From positions 1-52,475 of the forward strand of contig JALSJU010000083.1 in NCBI GenBank assembly GCA_026989145.1: a DNA stretch of 52,475 nt, given 5' to 3'. Every line of letters begins with the position of its first letter. The first letter of the stretch is position 1. The DNA is from Thiotrichaceae bacterium (GTDB lineage: Bacteria; Pseudomonadota; Gammaproteobacteria; Thiotrichales; Thiotrichaceae). Position numbers and translations under genes: made by a program. The notes under the pieces are model-generated. The model saw nothing but the letters and a program-made list of their open reading frames with translations, did no database searches and was not told the DNA's origin. Positions 9,601 through 18,125 of the stretch are shown here, piece by piece.

Positions 9601-11361
9601 ACCGAGTAAATTCGGGCGTGGGCCAATAAATGTCACTAAGGACATTACTAACTCTTCCCGTATTGGATCAATGGGCGGGTTGGTTACCTGTGCAAAATTT
9701 TGCTTAAAATAATTTGATAAATGCCGGGTACGGTGTGAAAGTACGGCAACAGGGCTATCGACCCCCATTGAGCCAGTACCTTCCATGCCTGTTTTGACCA
9801 TTGGAGCCAGCACAAACTTGATATATTCTTGCGTGTAACCAAACGTTTGTTGATTTCTCAACAATGTTTCTTCATCTAATGCATCAGGAACTTTTGCATC
9901 GCCAAAAATTTCGCAGACTTTGATCTGGCTTTCATTGAGCCAATCACGATAAGGATGTGCAGTCGCCAAGTCATTTTTCAACTCTTCATCGCTGATGATA
10001 CGGCCTTGCTCCATATCAATTAAGAACATTTTACCCGGTTGTAAACGCCATTTTTTAATGATTTTTTCTTGCGAAATATCCAACACACCCATCTCAGATG
10101 CCATAACGACTAAATCATCATCGGTGATTAAGTAGCGCGCTGGGCGTAAGCCATTTCTATCTAACATCGCACCAATCTGCCTGCCATCACTAAAGGCTAC
10201 GGCTGCGGGGCCGTCCCAAGGCTCCATCACTGCTGCATTGTATTCATAATACGCTTTACGATCTTCACCCATTAGCTCATTGCCGTACCATGCTTCTGGG
10301 ATGAGTATGGTCATCGCTTCTGCTAATGAGTAACCGCCTGCTACCATTAGTTCAAGCGCGTTATCAAGACTGGCTGTATCTGATTGCCCTTCAGGAATCA
10401 CTGGCCAGATTTTCTCAAGATCATCACCAAGGATTTCAGATTCCATGGAAGCTTGACGTGCCGCCATCCAGTTTTCATTACCTTGGTTGGTATTAATTTC
10501 GCCATTATGAGCTATCATTCTAAACGGGTGTGCTAAATCCCACGTGGGGAAGGTATTAGTTGAGAAACGCTGATGCACCAAGGCAATTGCAGATACCACA
10601 CGCGTATCCATTAAGTCGAGGTAGTACTCGCCTACCTGCTCTGCCAATAGCATGCCTTTGTAAACGATAGTACGTGACGACATTGAGCACACATAAAAAT
10701 CACCAGCACCTGTTACACCCAGTTGATTAACACGTGCAGTTACCATTTTATGAATAACAAATAATTTACGCTCAAATGCATCCTGATCAAGTGTTTTGTC
10801 ACCACGTGCTATAAATACTTGGTAAATATTAGGCTCAGTGGGTTTAACACTTTCGCCTAAACCACTGGCATCAACAGGGACTTTTCGCCAACCGATAACA
10901 CGTTGCCCACAATCTTCAACCGCAACATCTATCGCTTTTTGTAAAACCTCACATTGTGATTTATCCTTAGGGAAAAACACCATGCCAACGCCGTACTCAC
11001 CTTCAGCAGGCAAGCTTTGTGAAAGCTCATCTTTAACGACAGCACGCATAAATGCATCAGGGATTTGCATTAATAAACCTGCGCCATCCCCCGCTTTTGG
11101 GTCAGCCCCTACTGCTCCACGGTGTGTTACACGACGAAGAATGGTTAGGCCCTGCTGTACAATATTGTGGCTTTTCTCACCTTTTATATGCGCAACAAAG
11201 CCTACCCCGCAGGCATCATGCTCATTTGCAGGGTCATATAAACCTTGCTTTTCAGGTAAGGTATTTATTTTTGAAGCCGTTCCTATTGCTGTTGCTACGG
11301 AAGCACTTTTATTATTAGAGACACTATCGGATAGCACATTTTTCGATGCGTTGTTATGCAT
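6697..11361 (-). CDS. gltB: Glutamate synthase [NADPH] large subunit
   Basis: A protein of about 1554 residues with the full GltB architecture. It has an N-terminal class II glutaminase domain after a short propeptide ([16 protein letters not shown], with nucleophile Cys at residue 51), then a central domain, then the FMN-binding synthase domain ([13 protein letters not shown]). A 3Fe-4S loop ([20 protein letters not shown]) and a C-terminal beta-helix domain rich in glycine ([20 protein letters not shown]) follow. I chose ATG 11361 rather than the in-frame ATG at 11373, because GAGGAA lies at ideal spacing before 11361 and would be inside the coding region of the longer form. The product is the ammonia-channelling glutamate synthase with GltD. 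Confidence 0.96.
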   Translation of the reverse strand: MHNNASKNVLSDSVSNNKSASVATAIGTASKINTLPEKQGLYDPANEHDACGVGFVAHIKGEKSHNIVQQGLTILRRVTHRGAVGADPKAGDGAGLLMQIPDAFMRAVVKDELSQSLPAEGEYGVGMVFFPKDKSQCEVLQKAIDVAVEDCGQRVIGWRKVPVDASGLGESVKPTEPNIYQVFIARGDKTLDQDAFERKLFVIHKMVTARVNQLGVTGAGDFYVCSMSSRTIVYKGMLLAEQVGEYYLDLMDTRVVSAIALVHQRFSTNTFPTWDLAHPFRMIAHNGEINTNQGNENWMAARQASMESEILGDDLEKIWPVIPEGQSDTASLDNALELMVAGGYSLAEAMTILIPEAWYGNELMGEDRKAYYEYNAAVMEPWDGPAAVAFSDGRQIGAMLDRNGLRPARYLITDDDLVVMASEMGVLDISQEKIIKKWRLQPGKMFLIDMEQGRIISDEELKNDLATAHPYRDWLNESQIKVCEIFGDAKVPDALDEETLLRNQQTFGYTQEYIKFVLAPMVKTGMEGTGSMGVDSPVAVLSHRTRHLSNYFKQNFAQVTNPPIDPIREELVMSLVTFIGPRPNLLGHAKADSMRLEIKQPILTNEQLYSIRHINDHAGDAFRTKTLDITYDAELGEEGIEAALSDLCKSAQEAVEGKYNILILSDRNVSAERLAIPALLATSAVHHHLIKKGLRTDSGLVVETGSALEIHHFATLAGYGAEAINPWLALETVDDNLSYFDPNLDTATAHENYIKAIGKGLKKVMSKMGICTYHSYCGAQIFDAVGLSSEFIDKYFKGTSTTIEGVGLAEVSREARRCHTRGFGDKQVYKKHLDAGGDYAYRVRGEKHIWTPTTISRLQHAVRSNNPETFAEFSREIDEQSAGLLTLRGLMDFNFANTPIPLEEVEPVSEIVKRFATGAMSFGSISYEAHSTLAVAMNAIGAKSNTGEGGEEAVRFNPLADGTKNPERSAIKQVASGRFGVTTEYLVNADDIQIKMAQGAKPGEGGQLPGHKVNEQIGRVRHSTPGVGLISPPPHHDIYSIEDLAQLIHDLKNVNPSSRISVKLVSEVGVGTVAAGVTKAHADHLTISGYDGGTGASPLTSLRHAGSPWELGLAETHQTLVLNKLRSRVCVQADGGLRTGRDVVIAALLGADEFGFATAPLIAEGCLMMRKCHLNTCPVGVATQDPELRKKFTGKPEHVVNYFFFVAEEMRQLMAKLGFRTVADMVGQSDKLNMRSVIDHWKAKGLDYSKLLTKPNADSHDDEHHTMGQDHGIDEALDNDLIAQAKPALENGEKVIIDITIQNHNRTFGTMLSGRVAENYGHKGLPDDTIHINATGTAGQSFGAWVAKGVTLELSGEGNDYVGKGLSGGRLIIYPPEHCKIENADENIIVGNTVLYGAIAGEAYFNGVAGERFCVRNSGATAVVEGLGDHGCEYMTGGIVVCLGETGRNFAAGMSGGFAYVLDEKANFITLCNTEMVELTHLSADSSTADIDNMLEADETRLKSIIESHVKYTGSKRAQMILDNWSDYLRKFVKVMPVDYRKALEQKNANQPAA

Positions 11362-11801
11362 GGGGTTCCTCATAAATCTTGTGTAAGCAAAGTGCTTTTT
11401 CTACGCACTTAATTGGCCCGTTTTGTGTTTGATTAGGTTCTGTATGAATTACAGAGATTAATCAAAGGGCTGAACAGTATATCAGTTTTAAATTTGCAAG
11501 CTAGTGTTGTAATGATTAGTTTTTTAGTGTCGAAGAAACCTTTCATGTAGAGGCTACAAGTTTAGCAAAGGTCTTGATATAAAATGCAGGCAAAAAAAAG
11601 CCAGTTGATTATCAACTGGCTTTTAGGAGAACCTGATTAAGTCGATTAGAATTTAGCGCAGAAAAATCTGTCGCTATTTTTTCATGAAGTGTGATGTAAT
11701 AGTTACTCTATTGCGCCGATCTTCGTGAAAAATATCGGCGGATTTGGCAAGCTAAAAAAATTGGACTTGAGCAGGGTTTCCTTTTAGAGCATTAATAAAT
11801 T
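11362..11801. other. Gap between gltB and the fadL-like gene
   Basis: There is no credible gene in these 440 bases. The right part holds the terminator at 11592-11624 that serves the fadL-like gene. A second, weaker hairpin lies near 11648-11675 (TAGCG-CAGA...TCTG-CGCTA followed by T residues, plus-strand sense). A short GCCGAT...ATCGGC repeat lies near 11716-11740. The gltB promoter should lie in the left 150 bases. I see no clear match to a known riboswitch. Confidence 0.5.
11592..11624 (-). terminator. Rho-independent terminator after the fadL-like gene
   Basis: AAAAGCCAGTTGA and TCAACTGGCTTTT form a perfect 13-bp stem around TTA. On the minus strand it is followed by eight T residues (A at 11592-11599). 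It could act weakly in the other direction too. Confidence 0.8.
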
Positions 11802-13226
11802 TTAGAACTTCTTACTAAAGCCTATACCGATTGCATCTTGCTCCATGCTTATATCAAACTGTTGACCTTTAGTCACATCACCTTTAACTTCGTTTTTAAA
11901 CGTATGCGTATAAGATCCTGTAATTGCGGAATTTTTACGAACTTTAAATTCAAAGCCTAATGATAAATGATCTTCCACAACAGCCGGCGTTAAAGCATTA
12001 AAAAAGGTATCTTCTGGTCCAACAGGTGAAGCACCATGATTATAGCCAGCAAGTAACGCTAATTTTTGCCCCATTTGTTGCTTAACACCAAGTTTGATAA
12101 CTGTTTGATCATCCCAGCCAAAACCTGGCCCATCTTTACCCCCAAAACCACTGGGCTTAAATGCGTTGCCCGTTGCTGCAACATCTGAATAATAAATCTG
12201 TTGAATATCTGCCGCTATCGTAGTACTTGGCGTAACCTTCGCAGAAGCACCCACTGTTAACGCAGCTGGCACATGCATTTCACCACCATCAGGGAATAAG
12301 CCAGCATATTCTTTAAACTTACCCATTTTGGTTTTTAAACGATAAGAAGCACCCATAGTAAATCGATCACTGAACTGCCCCATCCAACCGATTGTTGCAC
12401 CAATACCCGTTGCCGATGACTTACCGTTATCAGTAAACTTTGTCGGGTTTGTTGAACCTGCGGCTAAAGCCGAAAGCCCCTTAGCTTCAAAACGCTGCCA
12501 AACTAAATTTAACGATAAACCAACGCTATGTTTTGCATTAATTTTTTTAGAAATAGTGGGCGCAATAAAGAGTTGTTCTAAATTAACCCCTGTTGTTCCT
12601 TTTGGCCCTGTAGAAGTACTGTTAAAATTAAATACCGAATCAGGAACATGGTCGGGCGTTTGTCCTGTAGGTTTACCATCATTACCAATAATAGGGATCC
12701 CATCGTCAGATAACGCATCTGCAGCAAAGGCAGGTGATTTATCGTATTGTGTATTCATGCCACCATTACCATAAGCAGAAATACCCACTGCAAAGCCACC
12801 ATAGTTACGGTTATAGGCAAACTCAGGTATTAAAAAATTCTTTTTCCCATCACCCGAATATTCAGTACCTTTAATCAAAGTACCCTGAGGGTTTAACGTA
12901 TCGTAAGGAGGAAGGTTAGTAGGATTTCCTTGAGCATCATAAGGGGATTTCGTTCCAGACGGCGCAAAATCACTATTATTTTTAGCCGTACGCTTAGGTC
13001 GAAATAATTCTATACCGACATCAAAGCCACTATCAATGAAAGATCCTGCAGCAGGGTTCGTCATCATTGTCGTCGTATTTTGCGGATTACCAACAGCAGC
13101 GCCGCCCATTGCCTTATGTACTTGACCAAGCCCCGTAGGGGCCAATCCGTTAGTAGCATAGGCTACAGGTGCCAAACAAAGTGAAATTGAAAGGGCTAAA
13201 AATGTCTTTTTAAATTGATAATGCAT
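11802..13226 (-). CDS. FadL/OmpP1/TodX-family outer-membrane channel
   Basis: The 474-residue protein has a clear signal peptide (FKKTFLALSISLCLAPVAYA, cleavage before TNG). The family's N-terminal hatch region follows, with GLGQVHKAMGGAAVG and the TMMTNPAAGSFI segment that matches the NPAG motif of FadL. The rest is alternating beta-strand sequence ending in phenylalanine (IGIGFSKKF), as needed for assembly into the outer membrane. FadL-type barrels pass long-chain fatty acids or other hydrophobic compounds sideways into the membrane. The substrate here cannot be told from sequence. A good ribosome site (GGAGAAG) precedes the ATG. It stands alone between a terminator and a 210-base AT-rich upstream gap. 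Confidence 0.9.
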   Translation of the reverse strand: MHYQFKKTFLALSISLCLAPVAYATNGLAPTGLGQVHKAMGGAAVGNPQNTTTMMTNPAAGSFIDSGFDVGIELFRPKRTAKNNSDFAPSGTKSPYDAQGNPTNLPPYDTLNPQGTLIKGTEYSGDGKKNFLIPEFAYNRNYGGFAVGISAYGNGGMNTQYDKSPAFAADALSDDGIPIIGNDGKPTGQTPDHVPDSVFNFNSTSTGPKGTTGVNLEQLFIAPTISKKINAKHSVGLSLNLVWQRFEAKGLSALAAGSTNPTKFTDNGKSSATGIGATIGWMGQFSDRFTMGASYRLKTKMGKFKEYAGLFPDGGEMHVPAALTVGASAKVTPSTTIAADIQQIYYSDVAATGNAFKPSGFGGKDGPGFGWDDQTVIKLGVKQQMGQKLALLAGYNHGASPVGPEDTFFNALTPAVVEDHLSLGFEFKVRKNSAITGSYTHTFKNEVKGDVTKGQQFDISMEQDAIGIGFSKKF

Positions 13227-13435
13227 AGGTCTTCTCCATCCTTTGAATGTTAATTATTATATTTACAGAGCAATCATGCACGACCAAACAGTAAACTGTC
13301 AACAATGAATCATGGTAAGCTGTTGATTTATATGTATTATATAGTTCTAATATTATAATTAACTAATGTGAGTATTATTTATATATTCGACTTAAATACT
13401 TGCTAAAATCATTCTAACTATAATCAGGTGACTAT

Positions 13436-14956
13436 ATCAGAAACTTAAAAAACATTATCCTTACCACCCTAAACGCACGCTATATCCATAGCGCCTTTGG
13501 CTTGCGTTATTTGTATGCAAATTTAGGCGAGTTACAAGCACAAACAACACTGCTCGAATTCACTATTCATGAACGCCCAACCGATATTCTTGAAAAGCTT
13601 TTATTGCTACAACCTAAGGTGATTGGGCTGAGCGTTTATATTTGGAATATCACTGAAATCACTGAATTAGTAGAATTAATCAAACAAATTTCACCTACAA
13701 TATTTGTGGTATTAGGTGGCCCAGAAGTGAGTCATTTACCTGATAAACCTGCGGTGGTTGATTATGCGGACTATATTATTCAAGGTGCTGGGGAGAAGAG
13801 TTTTTATGACCTCTGTACACAACTACTAGCGAATAGGAAACCGCTGAATAAAGTGATTAATGGTGAAGATCTACCTTTAGACCAACTTGAATTACCCTAT
13901 ACTTTTTATAATAATGAGGATATTCGTAATCGTTTGATCTATGTAGAGGCATCACGGGGTTGCCCGTTTAAGTGTGAGTTCTGTTTATCCTCATTAGATA
14001 AGACCTCTAAACCTTTTGAGCTGGGTTCTTTTCTCAATGAGGTGGATAAGCTAATTAAGCGCAGTGCACGTAATTTTAAATTTATTGATCGCACTTTTAA
14101 TCTTAAGGTTGCAAGCAGTGTTACTATTTTAGAGTTTTTTCTTGAGCGCATGACGGATGATTTATACCTACACTTTGAAGTCATCCCCGATAATTTACCC
14201 GATAAACTTAAAGCGGTATTAGCACGTTTTCCTAAAGACTCACTACAATTTGAAATTGGTGTACAAACCTTTGACCCTAAAATTCAAACACTCATTAGCC
14301 GCAAACAAGACAATCAAAAAACTAAAGATAATATCCGCTGGTTGCGTGAGCATACCGGCGCGCACTTACATACGGATTTGATTTTTGGTTTACCCAGCGA
14401 TACTTTAAAGAATTTTGCAGAAAGTTTTGATCAGCTAACAGCACTCAACCCGCAAGAAATACAAATGGGCATTTTAAAACGATTACGTGGCGCACCAATA
14501 AATCGGCATAGTGAAAAATACCAAATGAATTACAGTCAAACACCGCCCTATACTGTGCTGAGCACTCGTGACATTAGCTTTATGGAGCTACAACAAGTCC
14601 AGCGTTTCGCGCGTTACTGGGATATGATTGCTAATTCTGGGCGTTTTAAACACACCCTAGCTTTGGTGCTAGGAAGCTACAAAAATAATGATTCAGCCTT
14701 CCAACGTTTTATGCAACTGAGTGACTCACTTTATAAAGAAGCGGGAAGTACTTGGAAAATAGCCTTGCCGAGACTATACAAATTGCTTTATCAAAGCCTT
14801 TTAAGTGACTTTCGAATGACAGACGAAATTGTAAAAGCAGCATTACTTAAAGACTTTGATCTGTCTGGACAGCGCGGTACACTAGACCTGCTGTTAAACA
14901 AGCAAAAGAAAAAACGCACCGGTATGGCAAATAAACGCCAACAACAACATCACTAA
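13436..14956 (+). CDS. B12-binding-domain radical SAM protein, start codon uncertain
   Basis: The protein has an N-terminal cobalamin-binding-like Rossmann domain (VIGLSVYIWNITE, VVLGGPEVSHLP). The radical SAM motif CPFKCEFC is at residues 154-161, counted from TTG 13502, and binds the 4Fe-4S cluster that cleaves S-adenosylmethionine. A C-terminal DUF4080-like part follows. The first normal start in frame is TTG 13502. However, the frame is open back to the stop at 13421 and encodes NIILTTLNARYIHSAFG just before it, which is the family's conserved N-terminus. The AGGTGA at 13426-13431 is a fair ribosome site for an ATC at 13436, so I extend the gene there. A rare start codon (ATC, or ATT at 13454) or a base error are the alternatives. 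Its substrate is unknown. It lies about 80 bases before the yebC-like gene. Confidence 0.8.
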   Translation: MRNLKNIILTTLNARYIHSAFGLRYLYANLGELQAQTTLLEFTIHERPTDILEKLLLLQPKVIGLSVYIWNITEITELVELIKQISPTIFVVLGGPEVSHLPDKPAVVDYADYIIQGAGEKSFYDLCTQLLANRKPLNKVINGEDLPLDQLELPYTFYNNEDIRNRLIYVEASRGCPFKCEFCLSSLDKTSKPFELGSFLNEVDKLIKRSARNFKFIDRTFNLKVASSVTILEFFLERMTDDLYLHFEVIPDNLPDKLKAVLARFPKDSLQFEIGVQTFDPKIQTLISRKQDNQKTKDNIRWLREHTGAHLHTDLIFGLPSDTLKNFAESFDQLTALNPQEIQMGILKRLRGAPINRHSEKYQMNYSQTPPYTVLSTRDISFMELQQVQRFARYWDMIANSGRFKHTLALVLGSYKNNDSAFQRFMQLSDSLYKEAGSTWKIALPRLYKLLYQSLLSDFRMTDEIVKAALLKDFDLSGQRGTLDLLLNKQKKKRTGMANKRQQQHH

Positions 14957-15037
14957 AACTCTTAAAATTAGCACTTTCTAAGGCTATCAACTTCGTTATA
15001 CTTCATCTGTTATAAACCATATATTTGAGTGAGAACA

Positions 15038-15766
15038 ATGGGAAGAGCATACCAAAACCGTAAAGAATCAATGGCTAAAACGTCTGATATGAAGGCGAAA
15101 GTTTACAGCAAGTATGGGCGTGAAATTTACGTGTGTGCCAAAGCAGGTGGTTTTGATCCTGAAGGTAATTTGGCGCTACGGAGCTTAATTGACCGTGCTA
15201 AGAAAGAACAAGTTCCAGCGCACGTCATTGACAAAGCTATTGATAAAGCTAAAGGCGGGGGCGGTGAGGACTTCTCCCCTGCTTTGTACGAAGGTTTTGG
15301 CCCAGCCGGCTGCATGGTATTGGTTGAATGTTTAACCGATAACCCAAATCGAACCTTTGGTGATGTTCGACTTTGTTTTACTAAGGCTAAATCAAAGCTT
15401 GGTACGCCCGGTACGGTTCAACATTTATTTGACCACCTCGCTATTTTTGTTTTTAAAAATAACGGCGAAGATAAGGAAGAAGCTACCCTTGATGCCTTAA
15501 TGGAAGCCGATGTTGATGTTACCGATATTGAAAATGAAGAGGGTTTAATAAGTGTTTTTACACCCACAACAGAATACGCTAAAGCGAGGCAAGCACTACT
15601 TGATGCCTTTGAGGGTATTGAGTTTGAGGTTGACGAAATTCAATATTTAGCTCAGAACCCCGCACCGTTAACAGATGCTGATGATATTGAAAAGTTCGAG
15701 CTTTTGTTAGCACTACTTAATGATAATGATGATGTGCAGAATGTTTACCACAGTGTTGAGGTTTGA
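15038..15766 (+). CDS. YebC/PmpR-family protein (YeeN-like)
   Basis: The 242-residue protein has the family hallmarks: an N-terminal basic helix bundle ([20 protein letters not shown]), then [20 protein letters not shown] and the conserved [19 protein letters not shown]. Members bind DNA or ribosomes; PmpR is a transcriptional regulator and YebC/TACO1 proteins relieve ribosome stalling at proline runs. The MGRAYQ start and the KYGREIYV segment resemble the YeeN branch rather than canonical YebC. I chose ATG 15038 over GTG 15029 because the family begins MGRAYQ and GTGAGA supplies a ribosome site just before it. RuvC, the common neighbour of yebC, is absent, which fits the YeeN-type branch. 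Confidence 0.92.
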   Translation: MGRAYQNRKESMAKTSDMKAKVYSKYGREIYVCAKAGGFDPEGNLALRSLIDRAKKEQVPAHVIDKAIDKAKGGGGEDFSPALYEGFGPAGCMVLVECLTDNPNRTFGDVRLCFTKAKSKLGTPGTVQHLFDHLAIFVFKNNGEDKEEATLDALMEADVDVTDIENEEGLISVFTPTTEYAKARQALLDAFEGIEFEVDEIQYLAQNPAPLTDADDIEKFELLLALLNDNDDVQNVYHSVEV

Positions 15767-15950
15767 TTATCCTATAAACCCTAATCACTAGATAGTAAAC
15801 ATGATGATAGTACAAGCCTTTAATTCCACCATAGCATAGCCAAAAAATATCCGTTTAACCTACTGGTGAAATGAATATTTTTAGAGCATATTGTGAAATC
15901 AAATACTGCACTCTCATTTGCGTTCTATCTGGGGATTAGGGTAATATTTA

Positions 15951-16119
15951 ACTAGGAGCCTGTCCGAAAACTAGAAACCTACTGCAAATTCCACAATCAT
16001 CATAATTTGAGCTTATCAAAATCGTTAAATAGCCGTGCTATTCGCCTCTTTCGATAATCACAACTTATGATAATTCTGTAATTTTCGCTACGGTCTTAGT
16101 TCTCGGACAGGCTCCTAGT
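15951..16119. mobile_element. Palindromic miniature inverted-repeat element (MITE)
   Basis: The ends are inverted copies: ACTAGGAGCCTGTCCGAAAA at the left and, read on the other strand, the same with GAGAA at the right, about 22 bp in all. The interior is also roughly self-complementary. For example, TCATAATTTGAGCTTATC in the left half matches TCATAAGTTGTGATTATC from the complement of the right half, and both meet at AATAGC. CTAG at each edge may be a 4-bp target duplication. No coding capacity exists, so it would need a transposase in trans. The parent family is not identified; a YTAR-type target would suggest an IS5-like source. Confidence 0.75.
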
Positions 16120-16152
16120 ATTAAGCGGATAACGTGAGAAAGTCTAAAACAT

Positions 16153-16192
16153 AAAAAACCCCGTTTCTTTCTAAAAAGAAACGGGGTTTTTT
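16153..16192 (-). terminator. Strong bidirectional terminator after the DUF937 gene
   Basis: CCCCGTTTCTTT (16159-16170) pairs with the complementary bases at 16175-16186 around a 4-base loop. It is flanked by six A on the left and six T on the right. It lies 15 bases past the stop of the gene at 16207 and could work both ways. Confidence 0.85.
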
Positions 16193-16206
16193 ATTGCTTA
16201 CATTTA

Positions 16207-17307
16207 TTATTTAAACATTAACAACGCAGTACTTAACTTTTCAACAGCCGGCTTAATCAACTCGCCCACTCCTGGAATTGAAGCTACTTTAGTTACCAAG
16301 TCTTGAATACCTTGCATATTTTCAGAAACCAACTTTGTGATTGGTCCACGAGCGGCTTCTGGTAATTTAGCAAATAAACCACCTAAGCTGCTTAGCTGCC
16401 CTGTCGCTTCTGTCAAACTAGGAATAGCCGCTTTTGCAGAGTCAACATCAGTAATGCCCCCTAATGAAGTCGTCACCGCACTCATAGCACTGCCCAAATT
16501 CTTTTCTAAATCCAACAATTCACCCGACATGGCTGGGGCTTGAGTTTCTACAGCCGTAGTTGTTGCTTGCTCAACATTTGTGCTGTTCGCCGCAGGTACT
16601 TCCGTTGACTTATTATTCATAAAATAGTTATAGGCTAACAAGCCCACACCCGCTAATAATGCTAAAGGTAGTAACTTACCAATAAAGGATGAGCCTTCTT
16701 TTTTCGTTGTTTCAACAGTCTCTACGGTATGATCCGCCACACTCTCAACTGCGTCAGAACCTATAGTAGAACTCGTATCAGACATTAAACTAAAACCACT
16801 CGGCATCGCTGCGGCAATATTACTTTTTTGTCCCGTAAACATGTTCATCAAGCTTCCAACATCAAAGCCTCCGCCACCCATCAACTTGCGCTTAATTACA
16901 CCAAATACAATCGGTGCTAGTAAACCTAACAGCTTACTTGTGCCACTTTTACCAGCACCACTAAAGCCAGATATTGATCCTACCAGACTTGCTAAACCGC
17001 CACCGCCCAGTAGTGAGCTTAAAACATTCCCACCATTTTCAATTAGGCTGTTTTGTTTGCCTCCACCTAATAAGTCTCCTAGGCTATCAAGGATACTATC
17101 ATCTTGCTTCTCAATACCTTTAAACATTAAATCAGCGTTAGCAGGTGATGCCTCACCAAAGTTAGTTAAACTGCTGAGTAGGCCAGGAAGGGCGCTATTA
17201 ACTGCCAAAGTATTTTGCGAGTCATTGCCGCCAATAACACCGCCAATTGATTTCATTACTTGGTCTGATAGTTGATCTTTGACTAGGTCTATTAGATTAA
17301 AGCTCAT
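16207..17307 (-). CDS. DUF937-type membrane-anchored protein
   Basis: The 366-residue protein begins with a DUF937-like region, about 1-160: repeated leucine/glycine-rich helices such as LVKDQLSDQVMKSIGGVIGG and LLAPIVFGVIKRKLMGGGGF, typical of this domain of unknown function. One transmembrane segment lies at about 207-231 (FIGKLLPLALLAGVGLLAYN). The C-terminal part, about 255-366, is an alanine/leucine-rich helical region with no motif I recognise. There is no N-terminal signal peptide, so the DUF937 part is probably cytoplasmic and the tail periplasmic. It lies 86 bases beyond the cysZ-like gene on the same strand and ends at a strong terminator. The function is unknown. Confidence 0.82.
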   Translation of the reverse strand: MSFNLIDLVKDQLSDQVMKSIGGVIGGNDSQNTLAVNSALPGLLSSLTNFGEASPANADLMFKGIEKQDDSILDSLGDLLGGGKQNSLIENGGNVLSSLLGGGGLASLVGSISGFSGAGKSGTSKLLGLLAPIVFGVIKRKLMGGGGFDVGSLMNMFTGQKSNIAAAMPSGFSLMSDTSSTIGSDAVESVADHTVETVETTKKEGSSFIGKLLPLALLAGVGLLAYNYFMNNKSTEVPAANSTNVEQATTTAVETQAPAMSGELLDLEKNLGSAMSAVTTSLGGITDVDSAKAAIPSLTEATGQLSSLGGLFAKLPEAARGPITKLVSENMQGIQDLVTKVASIPGVGELIKPAVEKLSTALLMFK

Positions 17308-17393
17308 GGTAATTTCCTTATAGTAGAGTAAAGATTATTAATATTCGTTCGAGTATAGCTTAAAACCCGCAAACTTGCTAAATCTGTTATAAA

Positions 17394-18125
17394 TCAGTTT
17401 GATAGCTCATTTACCCAAAACTTAGTACCACCCGCAACCCCCACTGGCATAACAAAAAAGTTCACGACAGGAATCATCATCAGAAGGGTTAACATGCCAC
17501 CAAAACCCAGTGCTACCGACCTGTTTTTCCTTAGTAAGCTAATTTCATCCTTAAAGAACAGTTCGTGATTTGCCATTGCATAGTCACTATATTGAAGTGA
17601 TAGCATCCATGCACCGTATATTCCCCACGCAAACGGTGCAATGAAATTAACCACGGGAATAATACTTATAATCAATAAAATCGGCATCCATTTGAGCATA
17701 TAAAGGATTTTTTTAGTCTCACTACCCAGTGATTTTATGACCGTCCCTGCTAGGGCTTTATAGCCCTTAAATTCTGGTACAGTTTCACCATTAAGCTTAT
17801 TTTCGATACGCTCTGCTAACAGTGAGTTAAACGGCGCAGCCAACAGGTTAGCAATAAGGGTAAAACTGTAATAAACCGCAACGAGTATAACCACAGCAAA
17901 CAACGGCCATATAATAAATTCTAGCCATGCAAGCCAGCTCGGTAGCCATGCCAACATTTGCGCCATTAGCGAATCAAACTGTGATTTTGCCAACCAAATT
18001 CCTAATGAAAACACCGCGATATTTATCAGCAAAGGAATAACTACAAACGGACGAATCCCTTTTTGAGAAATTAACGAGAAGCCGCTAAAAGCGTAACCAA
18101 CACCCTGTACAAAACCTTTAATCAT
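17394..18125 (-). CDS. cysZ: CysZ-like membrane protein (EI24 domain)
   Basis: The 243-residue membrane protein belongs to the CysZ/EI24 family. It begins MIKGFVQGVGYAFSGFSLIS, has the LLAAPFNSLLAERIE segment, and has the conserved LQYSDYAMANHELFFKDE. Hydrophobic segments lie near 27-45, 66-95, 142-172 and 203-232. CysZ of E. coli is a high-affinity sulfate permease of the inner membrane that feeds cysteine synthesis. Members outside cys operons are not all tested. Here the start overlaps the stop of the FGGY kinase gene by 4 bases (ATGA), with no sulfur genes nearby, so sulfate transport is inferred from family only. Confidence 0.87.
   Translation of the reverse strand: MIKGFVQGVGYAFSGFSLISQKGIRPFVVIPLLINIAVFSLGIWLAKSQFDSLMAQMLAWLPSWLAWLEFIIWPLFAVVILVAVYYSFTLIANLLAAPFNSLLAERIENKLNGETVPEFKGYKALAGTVIKSLGSETKKILYMLKWMPILLIISIIPVVNFIAPFAWGIYGAWMLSLQYSDYAMANHELFFKDEISLLRKNRSVALGFGGMLTLLMMIPVVNFFVMPVGVAGGTKFWVNELSN

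Larger units (their letters stand above)
15767..16206. other. Gap holding a miniature element and a terminator
   Basis: No gene is visible in this 440-base interval. Its middle is the near-palindromic element at 15951-16119, and its right end is the terminator at 16153-16192. The left 180 bases show no recognisable signal beyond ordinary AT-rich sequence. Confidence 0.6.

Noticed and set aside
11361-11373. Longer gltB start at ATG 11373
   Set aside because: GAGGAA lies inside the extension and at ideal spacing for ATG 11361; the extension adds only four residues.
10838-11386. Long plus-strand frame inside gltB
   Set aside because: It lies entirely opposite the well-supported gltB coding sequence and has no recognisable protein pattern.
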